Below, one piece after another: positions 20,248 to 29,739 of a DNA stretch of 64,000 bases. Origin of the DNA: Opitutia bacterium UBA7350. Its GTDB lineage: Bacteria; Verrucomicrobiota; Verrucomicrobiia; Opitutales; Coraliomargaritaceae. The stretch lies in contig CATINC010000017.1 of assembly GCA_949524905.1 (NCBI GenBank), forward strand, positions 1 through 64,000, read 5' to 3'. A program made the translations under genes and the position numbers. Each line of letters starts with the position of its first letter. Position 1 is the stretch's first letter. Under the pieces are notes generated by a model. The model made no database searches and had not been told where the DNA came from. It worked only from the letters and a program-made list of their open reading frames with translations.

Positions 20248-22677
20248 ATGGAATACGGATACTTTGACGACGCAAATTACGAGTACGTGATTACCAATCC
20301 CCGCACGCCTGCCAAATGGATCAATTACGTGGGAACGCTCGCCTTTGGCGGGCTGGTCGACCATACGGGAGGTGCTTTGATTTGTGCACAAGATCCGGCT
20401 TTGAATCGCATCCTAAAATACATTCCTCAGATGCCGGATTCAGATTTTAAAGGCGAGACTTTGTACCTCCGTATTCGTTCGGCAGCGGGAGGCTATGCAG
20501 TTTTCTCACCTTTCTTTGTCCCAACCTTGGATGCTCTGGATTCATATGAATGCCGAGTCGGGTTATCCTACCAAAAAATCACTTCGGTTTATATGGGGAT
20601 TGAGACGGAAGTAACAATTTTTGTGCCACCGGGTGAGCAAGCCGTGGTGCGAGATATTAGAATAACCAACAAGCGTGAGCAAAATCTTGATATCGATCTG
20701 ATTCCGGTCGTGGAGTTCAGTCACTTTGACGCGCTCAAACAAATAGTAAATGCAGACTGGGTTCCGCAGACCATGCAGGTCGATGCGGAACGTGGAGCAG
20801 ATGGGTATCTCGTCCTCAAGCAATCTGCCTTTATGAAGCGCGAGTTACAGCGCAATTTCTTCACTTCCAATCATGCGGTCGATTCTTTTCAAACCGACCG
20901 GAATCGATTCCTTGGAAACAATGGTTATGGTACTTGGAAAGCTCCGCAGGAGTTAGAAAATGAGCACCTTTCCAATTATGAGGCAAGGCGTGGCAATGTA
21001 ATCGCCGCGCTCTTACACAAACTTAAGGACCTTGCGCCGGGCGAGACGCGTCGTATCATTACAGTCTTGGGTCAGGAGGATGCCGGAGCAATTGACGATA
21101 AGTTAGCTTACCTGAGAGACGAGCGCTTTGTGGATACTGCTTTTGCAAAGCAAAAAGCTTATTGGGAAAATTATCTTTCGCACTTGCAGTGCAAAACCCC
21201 GAATGCGGCCTTTGATTCAATGGTCAACGTGCATAATCCTCGACAGTGTCAGACAACGATGAACTGGTCACGCAGTCTATCGCTATATCAGTTGGGCTAT
21301 GGTGCACGAGGAATTGGTTTCCGTGATTCTACCCAGGATGCGATGGGTGTACTCGCAAGCGCGCCTGAGGATGCTAAGATCTTGCTTCGTAAACTCATGA
21401 GCGTGCAGAAGCCGGATGGTTCGGCGATGCATCAGTTTTTCCCACTAACCATGGAGGCCAATGAAGGCGATTCTCGTGAAGAAGGTAATAAGCGCACTTA
21501 TGGAGATGATCACCTTTGGGGAGTACTTTCGGTTTGTGCCTATCTAAAAGAAACGGGTGATTATGAATTTCTCAAGGAGTCGATTACTTACTACGAGAAG
21601 GAACGTCCCCTCGAAGCACGAGAAAGCGCACCCGTCTTAGATCATTTGCGTCGTGCTCTTGCTTATACTAAATCAAATGTAGGCCAGCACGGACTGCCCT
21701 TGTTAGGGTTTGCTGATTGGAATGACACCATGAATTTACCAGGCGAGGCCGAGAGTCTTTTTAATGCCAATCTTTATGGCACGGCCTTAAGAGAGATGAT
21801 TTCCTTGCTGAGCTTTTTGGATGAAACTGCAGAAGCTGAAAAACTGGAGGCTGATTGGCAGGAGATGTCAGCGCGCGTCAATCAGCACGCATGGGACGGT
21901 GAATGGTATGTTCGTTACTATGACGAGAACGGCGAAGCAATTGGTTCTAAGTCAAATAAGGAAGGAAAGATATTTACCAATGGGCAATCGTGGCCGGTCC
22001 TTTCAGGATTTGCGAGTACAGAGCGGGCTCAGCTTGCTCTAGAATCCGTTTATGAACACTTAAATACCGCTAATGGTATCAAGCTAAGCACGCCTGGTTA
22101 CTCCGTCTTTGATCCCGAAAAAGGGGGCGTGACTACATACCCTCCTGGTGCGAAGGAAAATGGGGGCATTTTTCTACACTCAAATCCATGGATTATCATG
22201 GCAGAAACTGTTTTGGGTAATGGTGACAGAGCTTTCCAATATTATAATCAAATAAACCCAGCCGCAAAAAACAACGACATAGACAATTACGAAATAGAGC
22301 CGTATTGCTATGCACAGAATATTTTAGGCGATGAGCATCCACAATTTGGGCTCGGTCGAAACAGTTGGCTATCGGGTACCGCCTCTTGGACCTATCAAGC
22401 TGCTTCGCAATACATTCTAGGCGTTCGGCCTACTCACGATGGCTTAATGATTGATCCCTGCGTACCTAAGGAATGGGATCAGTTCTCCGTGGTCCGCAAG
22501 TATCGCGGTGCGACTTACGAGATTAAGGTACAGAATCGCGAGCAAGTTTCTAAGGGCATTTCGCAACTCAAGGTTGACGGAGTGCTGGTCGATGGAAAAT
22601 GCGTGCCACCGGGCCTCACCGGAGCAACCATTAAAGTTGAAGTGCTCATGGGCACAGTGGTTCCTGCGGAGGCATGA
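20248..22677 (+). CDS. GH94 family glycoside phosphorylase (cellobiose phosphorylase-like)
   Basis: 809 aa; YGYFDDANYEYVITNPRTPAKWINYVGT, GIGFRDSTQDAMG, GFADWNDTMNLPG catalytic region. Confidence 0.85.
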   Translation: MEYGYFDDANYEYVITNPRTPAKWINYVGTLAFGGLVDHTGGALICAQDPALNRILKYIPQMPDSDFKGETLYLRIRSAAGGYAVFSPFFVPTLDALDSYECRVGLSYQKITSVYMGIETEVTIFVPPGEQAVVRDIRITNKREQNLDIDLIPVVEFSHFDALKQIVNADWVPQTMQVDAERGADGYLVLKQSAFMKRELQRNFFTSNHAVDSFQTDRNRFLGNNGYGTWKAPQELENEHLSNYEARRGNVIAALLHKLKDLAPGETRRIITVLGQEDAGAIDDKLAYLRDERFVDTAFAKQKAYWENYLSHLQCKTPNAAFDSMVNVHNPRQCQTTMNWSRSLSLYQLGYGARGIGFRDSTQDAMGVLASAPEDAKILLRKLMSVQKPDGSAMHQFFPLTMEANEGDSREEGNKRTYGDDHLWGVLSVCAYLKETGDYEFLKESITYYEKERPLEARESAPVLDHLRRALAYTKSNVGQHGLPLLGFADWNDTMNLPGEAESLFNANLYGTALREMISLLSFLDETAEAEKLEADWQEMSARVNQHAWDGEWYVRYYDENGEAIGSKSNKEGKIFTNGQSWPVLSGFASTERAQLALESVYEHLNTANGIKLSTPGYSVFDPEKGGVTTYPPGAKENGGIFLHSNPWIIMAETVLGNGDRAFQYYNQINPAAKNNDIDNYEIEPYCYAQNILGDEHPQFGLGRNSWLSGTASWTYQAASQYILGVRPTHDGLMIDPCVPKEWDQFSVVRKYRGATYEIKVQNREQVSKGISQLKVDGVLVDGKCVPPGLTGATIKVEVLMGTVVPAEA

Positions 22678-22718
22678 AGCGCTCTCCTAATAGATAAATA
22701 ATAAATTAAATAATAACG

Positions 22719-23462
22719 ATGATAACAAAAATACTATTTTCTTTTAGTTTTGGGTTGATGATACCGCTGTCCTTGTTTGGAGAAATTCAAGAAACTTGGG
22801 ATTTTACGGCGCCAGACGGTACCCCCTTGACTGAGGTTAAGAGCAATCTGGGGACTGAATTTCTAAGCGCTGCGAGTTCGATTGTGGCTATCCGCAATAA
22901 CGAGTTAGAGTTTTATCATGATGGCACCACGCCTCACACGTTTCGGCAGACTGAATTCAGCGGAGAGCCTTTAACGAGTGGGGTTTGCGAAATTAGCTGG
23001 AAGTTTACCAAGGTAGACTTTCTTAAAACGGCCGCAGTTTCGGGTACCGCAAATATCGCATTTGATCTACGGGATTTGAAGGGAACACGACAAAACGTTG
23101 AGGACGATATTATCCTTGCGGGTCTGCGCCTGCGTTTTGATAAAAATACTATTCTGGTGCAATACCGCCCACATGATGCAAAAAACTTTGAGGTTTTACA
23201 CTCGATTTCTGCCGCTCAATTAAATGCACCCATGCATGTACGAATGCGTTTTGATTTAGATAATCCAGAAGCGATAGGCTCGCTTAAGATTCACCTAAAG
23301 GAGGGCGCAAAAGAAGAATTCTGTGCCCTGGAGGCAGGCACGCTTCCAAAGTCAGCCGCCATCAGTGGATTTCGCAGCATCCAGCAAACCACCAATGGTA
23401 AAAATACTTGGCAAGTTGGCGATGTCGTATGTGTCGATGACTTTTCGCTTACAGTCCAATAA
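22719..23462 (+). CDS. Secreted protein of unknown function (possible concanavalin/jelly-roll fold)
   Basis: 247 aa; signal peptide; beta-rich sequence, QVGDVVCVDDFSLTVQ C-terminus; no confident family. Confidence 0.6.
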   Translation: MITKILFSFSFGLMIPLSLFGEIQETWDFTAPDGTPLTEVKSNLGTEFLSAASSIVAIRNNELEFYHDGTTPHTFRQTEFSGEPLTSGVCEISWKFTKVDFLKTAAVSGTANIAFDLRDLKGTRQNVEDDIILAGLRLRFDKNTILVQYRPHDAKNFEVLHSISAAQLNAPMHVRMRFDLDNPEAIGSLKIHLKEGAKEEFCALEAGTLPKSAAISGFRSIQQTTNGKNTWQVGDVVCVDDFSLTVQ

Positions 23463-23485
23463 AATTTGAGCTACCCGTTTCTACT

Positions 23486-24535
23486 TTAGAAAAGGGGCGC
23501 AAGGGCAATGTGAGCATCACGGATAGCCGCTTCGGTCGCATCCCATCCAATACAACCGTCGGTGATAGAAACGCCATATTTTAGAGCATCCTTGGGCTGT
23601 GGGAAGGATTGGTTGCCGGGCTGAAGATTACTTTCGATCATAGCGCCAATCACAGATTTGTCGGTGAGGCTTTGGCGCACGACTTCTTCCAGAATGGTGG
23701 GCTGACGACCGGGCTCCTTGGCGCTGTTAGCGTGATTGCAATCGATCATGATGGCGGGTTTGAGACCGGCATCGAGAAGCGATTCTCGTGCTTTAGCAAC
23801 GTGCTCCACACTGTAGTTAGGGCCACCAGAACCGCCGCGCAGGACAATGTGGCAATTTGGATTTCCCTTTGTAGTGATGGCATTGGCTTGTCCAGCGTTG
23901 TCGATACCGAGAAAAGTTTGTTCCTGGCTAGCAGCTTTGATTGCATTGATGGCCACGGAGAGACCGCCATCGGTTCCGTTTTTGAAACCAAGCGGCATAG
24001 AGAGCCCGGAGGCCATTTGGCGATGGGTTTGGCTCTCTGTGGTTCGAGCGCCAATCGCAGACCAGCTAATGAGGTCGGCGATGTATTGCGGAGTGATCGG
24101 ATCGAGAAGCTCGGTAGCAGTTGGAACACCGAGAGCAATTACTTCTCGGAGGAAGCGTCGCGCCTGGCGCAGGCCTTCAGGGATGTCACTGGTGCCATCG
24201 AGATTGGGATCCATGATGAGTCCCTTCCAACCCACAGTCGTGCGAGGCTTTTCAAAATAAACACGCATGACTATCAGTAAACGATCACTTACTTCGGGAG
24301 CGAGGGTGGCAATTTTGCGGGCGTATTCGCGTCCGGATTCGAGGTCGTGTATCGAGCAGGGGCCGACCACAAGTAAGAGGCGAGGATCATTGCCAAAGAT
24401 AATTTTGTTGATGGCTTCCCGGCTCTCGGCAACAAAGCGTTCATCACTTTCCGAGCGCTCAATCTCGTTACAGAGTTCGGTGGGCGTTGGCAAAAGGACC
24501 TTGGAGGTAATATTGATGTCGGTGACTTTTTTCAC
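23486..24535 (-). CDS. aroF/G/H: 3-deoxy-7-phosphoheptulonate synthase (DAHP synthase, class I)
   Basis: 349 aa; LLVVGPCSIHD, KPRTTVGWKGLIMDPNLDGT, GFKNGTDG, ILRGGSGGPNY, MIDCNHANS. Confidence 0.95.
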   Translation of the reverse strand: MKKVTDINITSKVLLPTPTELCNEIERSESDERFVAESREAINKIIFGNDPRLLLVVGPCSIHDLESGREYARKIATLAPEVSDRLLIVMRVYFEKPRTTVGWKGLIMDPNLDGTSDIPEGLRQARRFLREVIALGVPTATELLDPITPQYIADLISWSAIGARTTESQTHRQMASGLSMPLGFKNGTDGGLSVAINAIKAASQEQTFLGIDNAGQANAITTKGNPNCHIVLRGGSGGPNYSVEHVAKARESLLDAGLKPAIMIDCNHANSAKEPGRQPTILEEVVRQSLTDKSVIGAMIESNLQPGNQSFPQPKDALKYGVSITDGCIGWDATEAAIRDAHIALAPLF

Positions 24536-24639
24536 AGAATGCGATGATTAGTGGAGGTGAAGGCAGGTAACAAGTCTGAATTCGGAAGAGTTTCGAAGTA
24601 GGGGGTTGAAAATTTTATTAATGAATGTGATTCTCAAAT

Positions 24640-25560
24640 ATGATGATTAGCAAAATTAATATTTATAAGGCTAGTTCCCTTAGTTCTCTTAGCGTGATGG
24701 GTGAGGATGCGGCCGCATTTTTGAATAGTCAGTTCAGTGCGGATTTACGTCAACCTCATCCAGGTTTATGTGCATATGGTCTTTGGTTGGATGCTAAGGG
24801 AAAAGTACAGGCGGATAGTTGGGTGCTTTGCCGAGACGCAGAAACATATGAGATCCTGAGTCTGGGAACTGAAGCGGCAATCCTGAAAGAAAAATTAGAG
24901 AAACATATAATTGCGGACGATGTCGTCATTGAGCTCATGAACGGGCTGTCCTTACTGATGTTGCAAGGTGAAGGAGCGGAGAAATTTGTTGATGAACTTT
25001 TGGGCGAGGTTCCCGAAAAGGAGGGTTTCATTGAAACGGAAGAGACGCTTTGTTTTCTGGGGCGGAGTTCACGGGGGGCAAATTATAATTTTTTCTATAG
25101 GGATAACTTGGCTGCGAATGCGGCCTTTGGGCAACTTGAAGCGGCAGGCGCAGAGGCGATAGATTGGGGTCAAATTGAATTATCTCGGATTGCTGCAGGC
25201 ATCCCAGCGATACCTCAGGAACTCGGAGTAAGTGATTTACCCGGAGAAGCTGGTTTAGTTGGGGTGGAAGTTTGCACAACTAAGGGCTGCTTTCTTGGTC
25301 AAGAATCTATTTTGCGGATGCATAATCTTGGGCGTGCACGGCGGGGTTTGTATGCCGTTTCTGGGGAGGGTTCGACGCCATCGATACCATCACCACTGGT
25401 CGTCGCAGGCGATAAGCGTCAACCGGGTGAATTGCGAAGTGCATATGTGACCGCCTCTGGTTGGGTCGGGGTGGCAATGCTGAAATTGGACCGCCTTGAG
25501 GCTGATATCGAGTGCGAGGGTCAACGAATCAAAGTGGGCCACGCGATGGGTTCGTCGTAA
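24640..25560 (+). CDS. ygfZ: Folate-binding YgfZ/GcvT-like protein
   Basis: 306 aa; KGCFLGQESILRMHNLGRARR signature of YgfZ. Confidence 0.88.
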   Translation: MMISKINIYKASSLSSLSVMGEDAAAFLNSQFSADLRQPHPGLCAYGLWLDAKGKVQADSWVLCRDAETYEILSLGTEAAILKEKLEKHIIADDVVIELMNGLSLLMLQGEGAEKFVDELLGEVPEKEGFIETEETLCFLGRSSRGANYNFFYRDNLAANAAFGQLEAAGAEAIDWGQIELSRIAAGIPAIPQELGVSDLPGEAGLVGVEVCTTKGCFLGQESILRMHNLGRARRGLYAVSGEGSTPSIPSPLVVAGDKRQPGELRSAYVTASGWVGVAMLKLDRLEADIECEGQRIKVGHAMGSS

Positions 25561-25781
25561 TGGATGCATCTGCAGAGCAGGAATTAGAAGCAGTCACGCG
25601 CTTTTTTGTAGGCATGGGGGCAGTCGCTTCACAGGCGGAGGTTATGGCGCAACAACTGTTAAAGCGGGCGAGTCAAATATCCGCAGAGCGCAATATTACA
25701 AAAGTGGCTGCCGTGGATCTACTATTGAGAAATATTACGGAGGCACGTGCAGGACGCACTCCTAAGCATTTTCATAAATAA
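25560..25781 (+). CDS. Small hypothetical protein, start overlaps ygfZ stop (TAATG)
   Basis: Within ORF 25512..25781; start at 25560 gives 73 aa MDASAEQELEAVTRFFVGMG...; translational coupling geometry. Confidence 0.6.
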   Translation: MDASAEQELEAVTRFFVGMGAVASQAEVMAQQLLKRASQISAERNITKVAAVDLLLRNITEARAGRTPKHFHK

Positions 25782-26192
25782 GGTCCAAATGATGTTGGTG
25801 AAGCGTCGAGCAAGCGCCAGAGCTACGGCATCGCATACCCTCTGGTAAGGTAGAGAATTTCGGCAGGCTGAAAGGATTTGCAAATTGCTTTCGAAAGGGT
25901 CGTTTTATGGCAGATGAACCGTTTTTACCTTAAAGCGGTAGGATGCAGGCTTTGAAATTCTCGAGGACTCAATTTCAAAAATAGAGGTGCTTGTAATGCT
26001 GATAAAACAGGCGCTGAGCCCGCGATACTGGCCAGAACCCTGCATAAACACTGAGGTCAAGTTTAAAGAAAGCCCATAAAGCTGAAAAAATAGCGGTTTA
26101 CAGGACAATTTCGCTGTTGACGGAGCATATTTGCTGCACACTTTCGAAGGTGGCAAAAGCCAAATCAATAACCTCAACATTATATATCGTTT

Positions 26193-26468
26193 ATGAATAA
26201 AGCAGATCTCGTAGCCGAAGTACAAAGTTCACTCGGAGCTGACAGTTCCAAAGCCGCTGCCGAGCGCGCACTAGATGCGGTTCTCGAAGGCATTAAGACA
26301 GGCGTCAAGAAAGGCGAAGCAGTTCAAATTATTGGCTTCGGAACTTTCTCGGTTGCTCACCGTGCAGCACGTCAAGGTGTTAACCCACAAACCGGCGAGA
26401 AGATCCAAATCAAAGCGTCCAAGTCTGTTAAATTCAAGGCCGGCGCTGGATTGAAGGCAATTCTCTAA
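26193..26468 (+). CDS. HU family DNA-binding protein
   Basis: 91 aa; MNKADLVAEV...GFGTFSVAHRAARQGVNPQTGEKIQIKASKSVKFKAG. Confidence 0.95.
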   Translation: MNKADLVAEVQSSLGADSSKAAAERALDAVLEGIKTGVKKGEAVQIIGFGTFSVAHRAARQGVNPQTGEKIQIKASKSVKFKAGAGLKAIL

Positions 26469-26495
26469 AAAAGCTTGCTACCCCAGCTTTTTTCT

Positions 26496-26527
26496 GAGCC
26501 CGCTTCGTGCGGGCTCTTTGTTTTTTA
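26496..26527 (+). terminator. Intrinsic terminator after HU gene
   Basis: GAGCCCGC-TTCGT-GCGGGCTC perfect 8-bp stem followed by T-rich tract. Confidence 0.85.
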
Positions 26528-26634
26528 TCCTCAAGGAGGCAATTAAAAGCGGGGAATTAAAGTTGCCAGAATTAAGAAGCTTGTTTTAATGAGACTCTTT
26601 TGAGAATAGAAATTTAAGCTAAAGAGCAAACAGC

Positions 26635-28053
26635 ATGGCAAAGAGTTTATTTCAGAAGGTATGGAATGCGCACGCGGTACGTAAATTGGCGAATGGTCAG
26701 ACGCAGTTGCTCATTGGGACACATTTGATTCATGAAGTCACCAGCCCGCAGGCATTTGGTATGTTAAGAGATCGGGGTTTATCAGTGCGTTATCCTACCC
26801 GTACATTTGCAACCGTTGACCATATTGTGCCCACCAATGAAGCCCTTGAGCCTTACAGTGATCCACTGGCACAGGGCATGATTGAGGAATTACGTAAGAA
26901 TTGTCTTGAGAATCAACTCACCTTTTTTGACACCAATACCGGTAAACAAGGCGTTGTTCACATTGTGGGTCCAGAGCAGGGAATCACGCAACCAGGAACG
27001 ACCATCGCTTGCGGTGATTCTCATACTGCCACGCATGGTGCTTTTGGAGCGATTGCCTTTGGAATAGGAACGAGCCAGGTACGTGATGTATTAGCAACTC
27101 AGACGATTGCACTCGGTGAACTCAAAGTGCGTCGTATTAATGTCGATGGTGCATTAGGACCAGGAGTTTTTGCGAAGGATGTTATCCTGCATATAATTCG
27201 CCTGCTGGGAACGCAGGGGGGTACTGGATTTGCGTATGAATATGGTGGATCAACCTTTGAGGCCATGAGCATGGAAGAGCGCATGACCGTTTGTAATATG
27301 TCCATCGAAGGTGGAGCGCGGGTTGGTTATGTGAATCCGGATGCCACAACTTTTGAGTATTTGAAAGGGCGCCCGTACTCGCCTCAAGGTGCAGAATGGG
27401 AAAAGGCGGTAGCGGAATGGAGTGCCTTTGCCTCGGATGCGGAGTGTGCCTATGATGATGTTGTAAATATCAATGCCTCTGAGATTCAGCCAACCGTGAC
27501 TTGGGGCATTACGCCTGGTCAGGGGGTTGGAATCGAGGATTTTATTCCTACGATCGAGGGGGGACGAACTGAATCTGAACGGGAGTCCATTCGCGAAGCC
27601 TTAGAATATATGGAATTTGAAGGTGGTACACCCGTGAAGGGTAAGCGTATTGACGTCGCCTTTATAGGATCTTGCACGAATGGACGCCTAAGTGATTTGC
27701 AGGAGGTGGCTAATCATTTGCAGGGATATCAAGTTGCCGACGGTGTGCAGGGTATTGTAGTCCCCGGTTCACAGGTAGTAGCGCAGATCGCTGAGCAGCA
27801 GGGTTTGGATAAAGTTTTCAAGGAAGCAGGATTTGAATGGCGTGGTGCCGGTTGCTCCATGTGTCTGGCAATGAACCCCGACAAACTGGTGGGCAATCAG
27901 TTATGTGCGAGTTCCTCAAATCGTAATTTCAAAGGTCGCCAAGGTTCCCCCACGGGTCGCACAATGTTGATGAGTCCGTTGATGGTCGCTGCGGCGGCTG
28001 TGCGTGGCGAAATTGCCGATGCTCGCGAAGTTTTTGGCGTCAAGGTTGCCTAA
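26635..28053 (+). CDS. leuC: 3-isopropylmalate dehydratase large subunit
   Basis: 472 aa; [84 protein letters not shown]. Confidence 0.97.
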   Translation: MAKSLFQKVWNAHAVRKLANGQTQLLIGTHLIHEVTSPQAFGMLRDRGLSVRYPTRTFATVDHIVPTNEALEPYSDPLAQGMIEELRKNCLENQLTFFDTNTGKQGVVHIVGPEQGITQPGTTIACGDSHTATHGAFGAIAFGIGTSQVRDVLATQTIALGELKVRRINVDGALGPGVFAKDVILHIIRLLGTQGGTGFAYEYGGSTFEAMSMEERMTVCNMSIEGGARVGYVNPDATTFEYLKGRPYSPQGAEWEKAVAEWSAFASDAECAYDDVVNINASEIQPTVTWGITPGQGVGIEDFIPTIEGGRTESERESIREALEYMEFEGGTPVKGKRIDVAFIGSCTNGRLSDLQEVANHLQGYQVADGVQGIVVPGSQVVAQIAEQQGLDKVFKEAGFEWRGAGCSMCLAMNPDKLVGNQLCASSSNRNFKGRQGSPTGRTMLMSPLMVAAAAVRGEIADAREVFGVKVA

Positions 28054-28079
28054 TTAAATTCATCACGAAGAAAAATCTA

Positions 28080-28685
28080 ATGCCAAGTAAACCCATCACC
28101 AGTGTATGTGCCCGCGCAGTTTATGTACCGGGCGATGACATCGATACGGATCGTATCATACCAGCGCGCTTTATGAAGTGCATTACCTTTGATGGATTAG
28201 GCAAATATCTCTTCCACGATGTTCGCAAGGATGAATCGGGTGCGGATAAAGCTCACAACTTAAATGATCCTCGTTTTTCCGGTGCTGGTATTATTTTAAG
28301 TGGTAATAATTTTGGGTGCGGCAGTTCACGGGAGCACGCGCCACAGTCGATTCAGCGAGCGGGTTATCAGGCCATTATCGCTGGTAGCTTCGCGGAAATC
28401 TTTTTTGGTAATTCAACGAATCTTGGGATTATTTGTGTCACCGTAGGAGATGCTAAGCGGGAGATCCTTGCGAAAGCTATTGAGACGAATCCACAGCTTC
28501 AGGTAAGCATTGATATTGATGCCGGTGAAATTTGCTATGGTGAGGAGCGTATGGAATGCGCCATTAAAGCAAATGCCCGCGAAAGTCTGATGAGTGGTAA
28601 TTACGACCCCCTAGATGAATTGCTCAGTGGAGCAAATGCAGTTGAGGATGTTGCACACAATCTCGCCTACATGCGTCGCGTCTAA
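28080..28685 (+). CDS. leuD: 3-isopropylmalate dehydratase small subunit
   Basis: 201 aa; DIDTDRIIPARFMK, NFGCGSSREHAPQSIQRAGYQAIIAGSFAEIFFGNSTNLG. Confidence 0.95.
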   Translation: MPSKPITSVCARAVYVPGDDIDTDRIIPARFMKCITFDGLGKYLFHDVRKDESGADKAHNLNDPRFSGAGIILSGNNFGCGSSREHAPQSIQRAGYQAIIAGSFAEIFFGNSTNLGIICVTVGDAKREILAKAIETNPQLQVSIDIDAGEICYGEERMECAIKANARESLMSGNYDPLDELLSGANAVEDVAHNLAYMRRV

Positions 28686-28755
28686 GAACCTTTTGATTTT
28701 TTATTTATGAGCGATAACCGAGCACAGAGCTCATTTACCGCTAGCCCTCAATAAA

Positions 28756-29322
28756 ATGGATCTTCTAATAAATGCTGGAGTCTTTCTTTACCCCCTAGCG
28801 CTTTGTTCGCTCGTGGCCGTTGCCATTACAATTGAGCGACTGTTGGCCTTGCGGTCCTCACGTGTTATGCCGAACTGCATGGTGGAGGCATTATTATCGC
28901 ACGATACCAGTCAACTGCAGGGCGACTCACGTACCGTGATTGGCAGAATTATTGCATTTCGCGGGGAACGTGCCGCTGATGTAGAAGCACTTAATGCTTT
29001 TGCACGGGTGGAAGTAAGCCGGATGGAGCGAGGTATTTTTTTATTAGAGGTGATCATTGGGGTAGCGCCGCTTTTGGGCTTATTAGGTACAGTCACGGGT
29101 TTGACTCAAGTATTCAGTGGTTTCTCTGCTGAAACGGGTTTACCTGAGCCGGCGGCTTTTATTCGTGGGATTGCTTTAGCTTTAAATACGACAATTTTAG
29201 GTCTCGCGATTGCGATACCCGCACTGGTAGCACATGCCTATCTTTTGCGTAAAGTCGAGTCGCTCGCTGCTCGTATTGGAATGGGTGTTCAGGCACTCAC
29301 TGAAGATCAATCCGATCAATAA
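28756..29322 (+). CDS. MotA/TolQ/ExbB proton channel family protein
   Basis: 188 aa; VIIGVAPLLGLLGTVTGLTQVFSGF, GIALALNTTILGLAIAIPALVAHAYL. Confidence 0.9.
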   Translation: MDLLINAGVFLYPLALCSLVAVAITIERLLALRSSRVMPNCMVEALLSHDTSQLQGDSRTVIGRIIAFRGERAADVEALNAFARVEVSRMERGIFLLEVIIGVAPLLGLLGTVTGLTQVFSGFSAETGLPEPAAFIRGIALALNTTILGLAIAIPALVAHAYLLRKVESLAARIGMGVQALTEDQSDQ

Positions 29323-29343
29323 ACTTGGAAACCTGCTTGCCTA

Positions 29344-29739
29344 ATGAGTCTACTCGAACGTCGCCGCCAGCGCCCAAGCATCAATATCGTCCCCTTGGTC
29401 GACGTGCTGACGGTTTTACTTTTTTTCTTCTTAGTCACCATGCAGTTTCGGGAAGTAACTGCTTTAAATATTACGGCACCAGAGATTGAGACTGCAGGGA
29501 AAAACAACATTGATGAAAATGTCATTATTGTAGTCGATAAGAAAGGAGTCTTTTACTTAAACGATCAGCAACTGCATGCCGCTACTCTGGATACTGCTCT
29601 TAGGGTAGCAGGAGAGGTCACACCTGATATCCCGGTGCTTTTAATGGCAGACGAAGATGCCCCGTTGAAATACGTGACTGAAGTGATGGACCTTTGCCGC
29701 AAGAATCGTTTGAATAAGATACGACTGCAGGCGCGTTAG
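29344..29739 (+). CDS. ExbD/TolR family biopolymer transport protein
   Basis: 131 aa; INIVPLVDVLTVLLFFFLVTMQF; follows ExbB-like gene. Confidence 0.9.
   Translation: MSLLERRRQRPSINIVPLVDVLTVLLFFFLVTMQFREVTALNITAPEIETAGKNNIDENVIIVVDKKGVFYLNDQQLHAATLDTALRVAGEVTPDIPVLLMADEDAPLKYVTEVMDLCRKNRLNKIRLQAR

Noticed and set aside
25905-26225. 106-aa minus-strand ORF overlapping the HU start
   Set aside because: Overlaps the HU coding start, shows no recognisable domain, and has composition consistent with chance.
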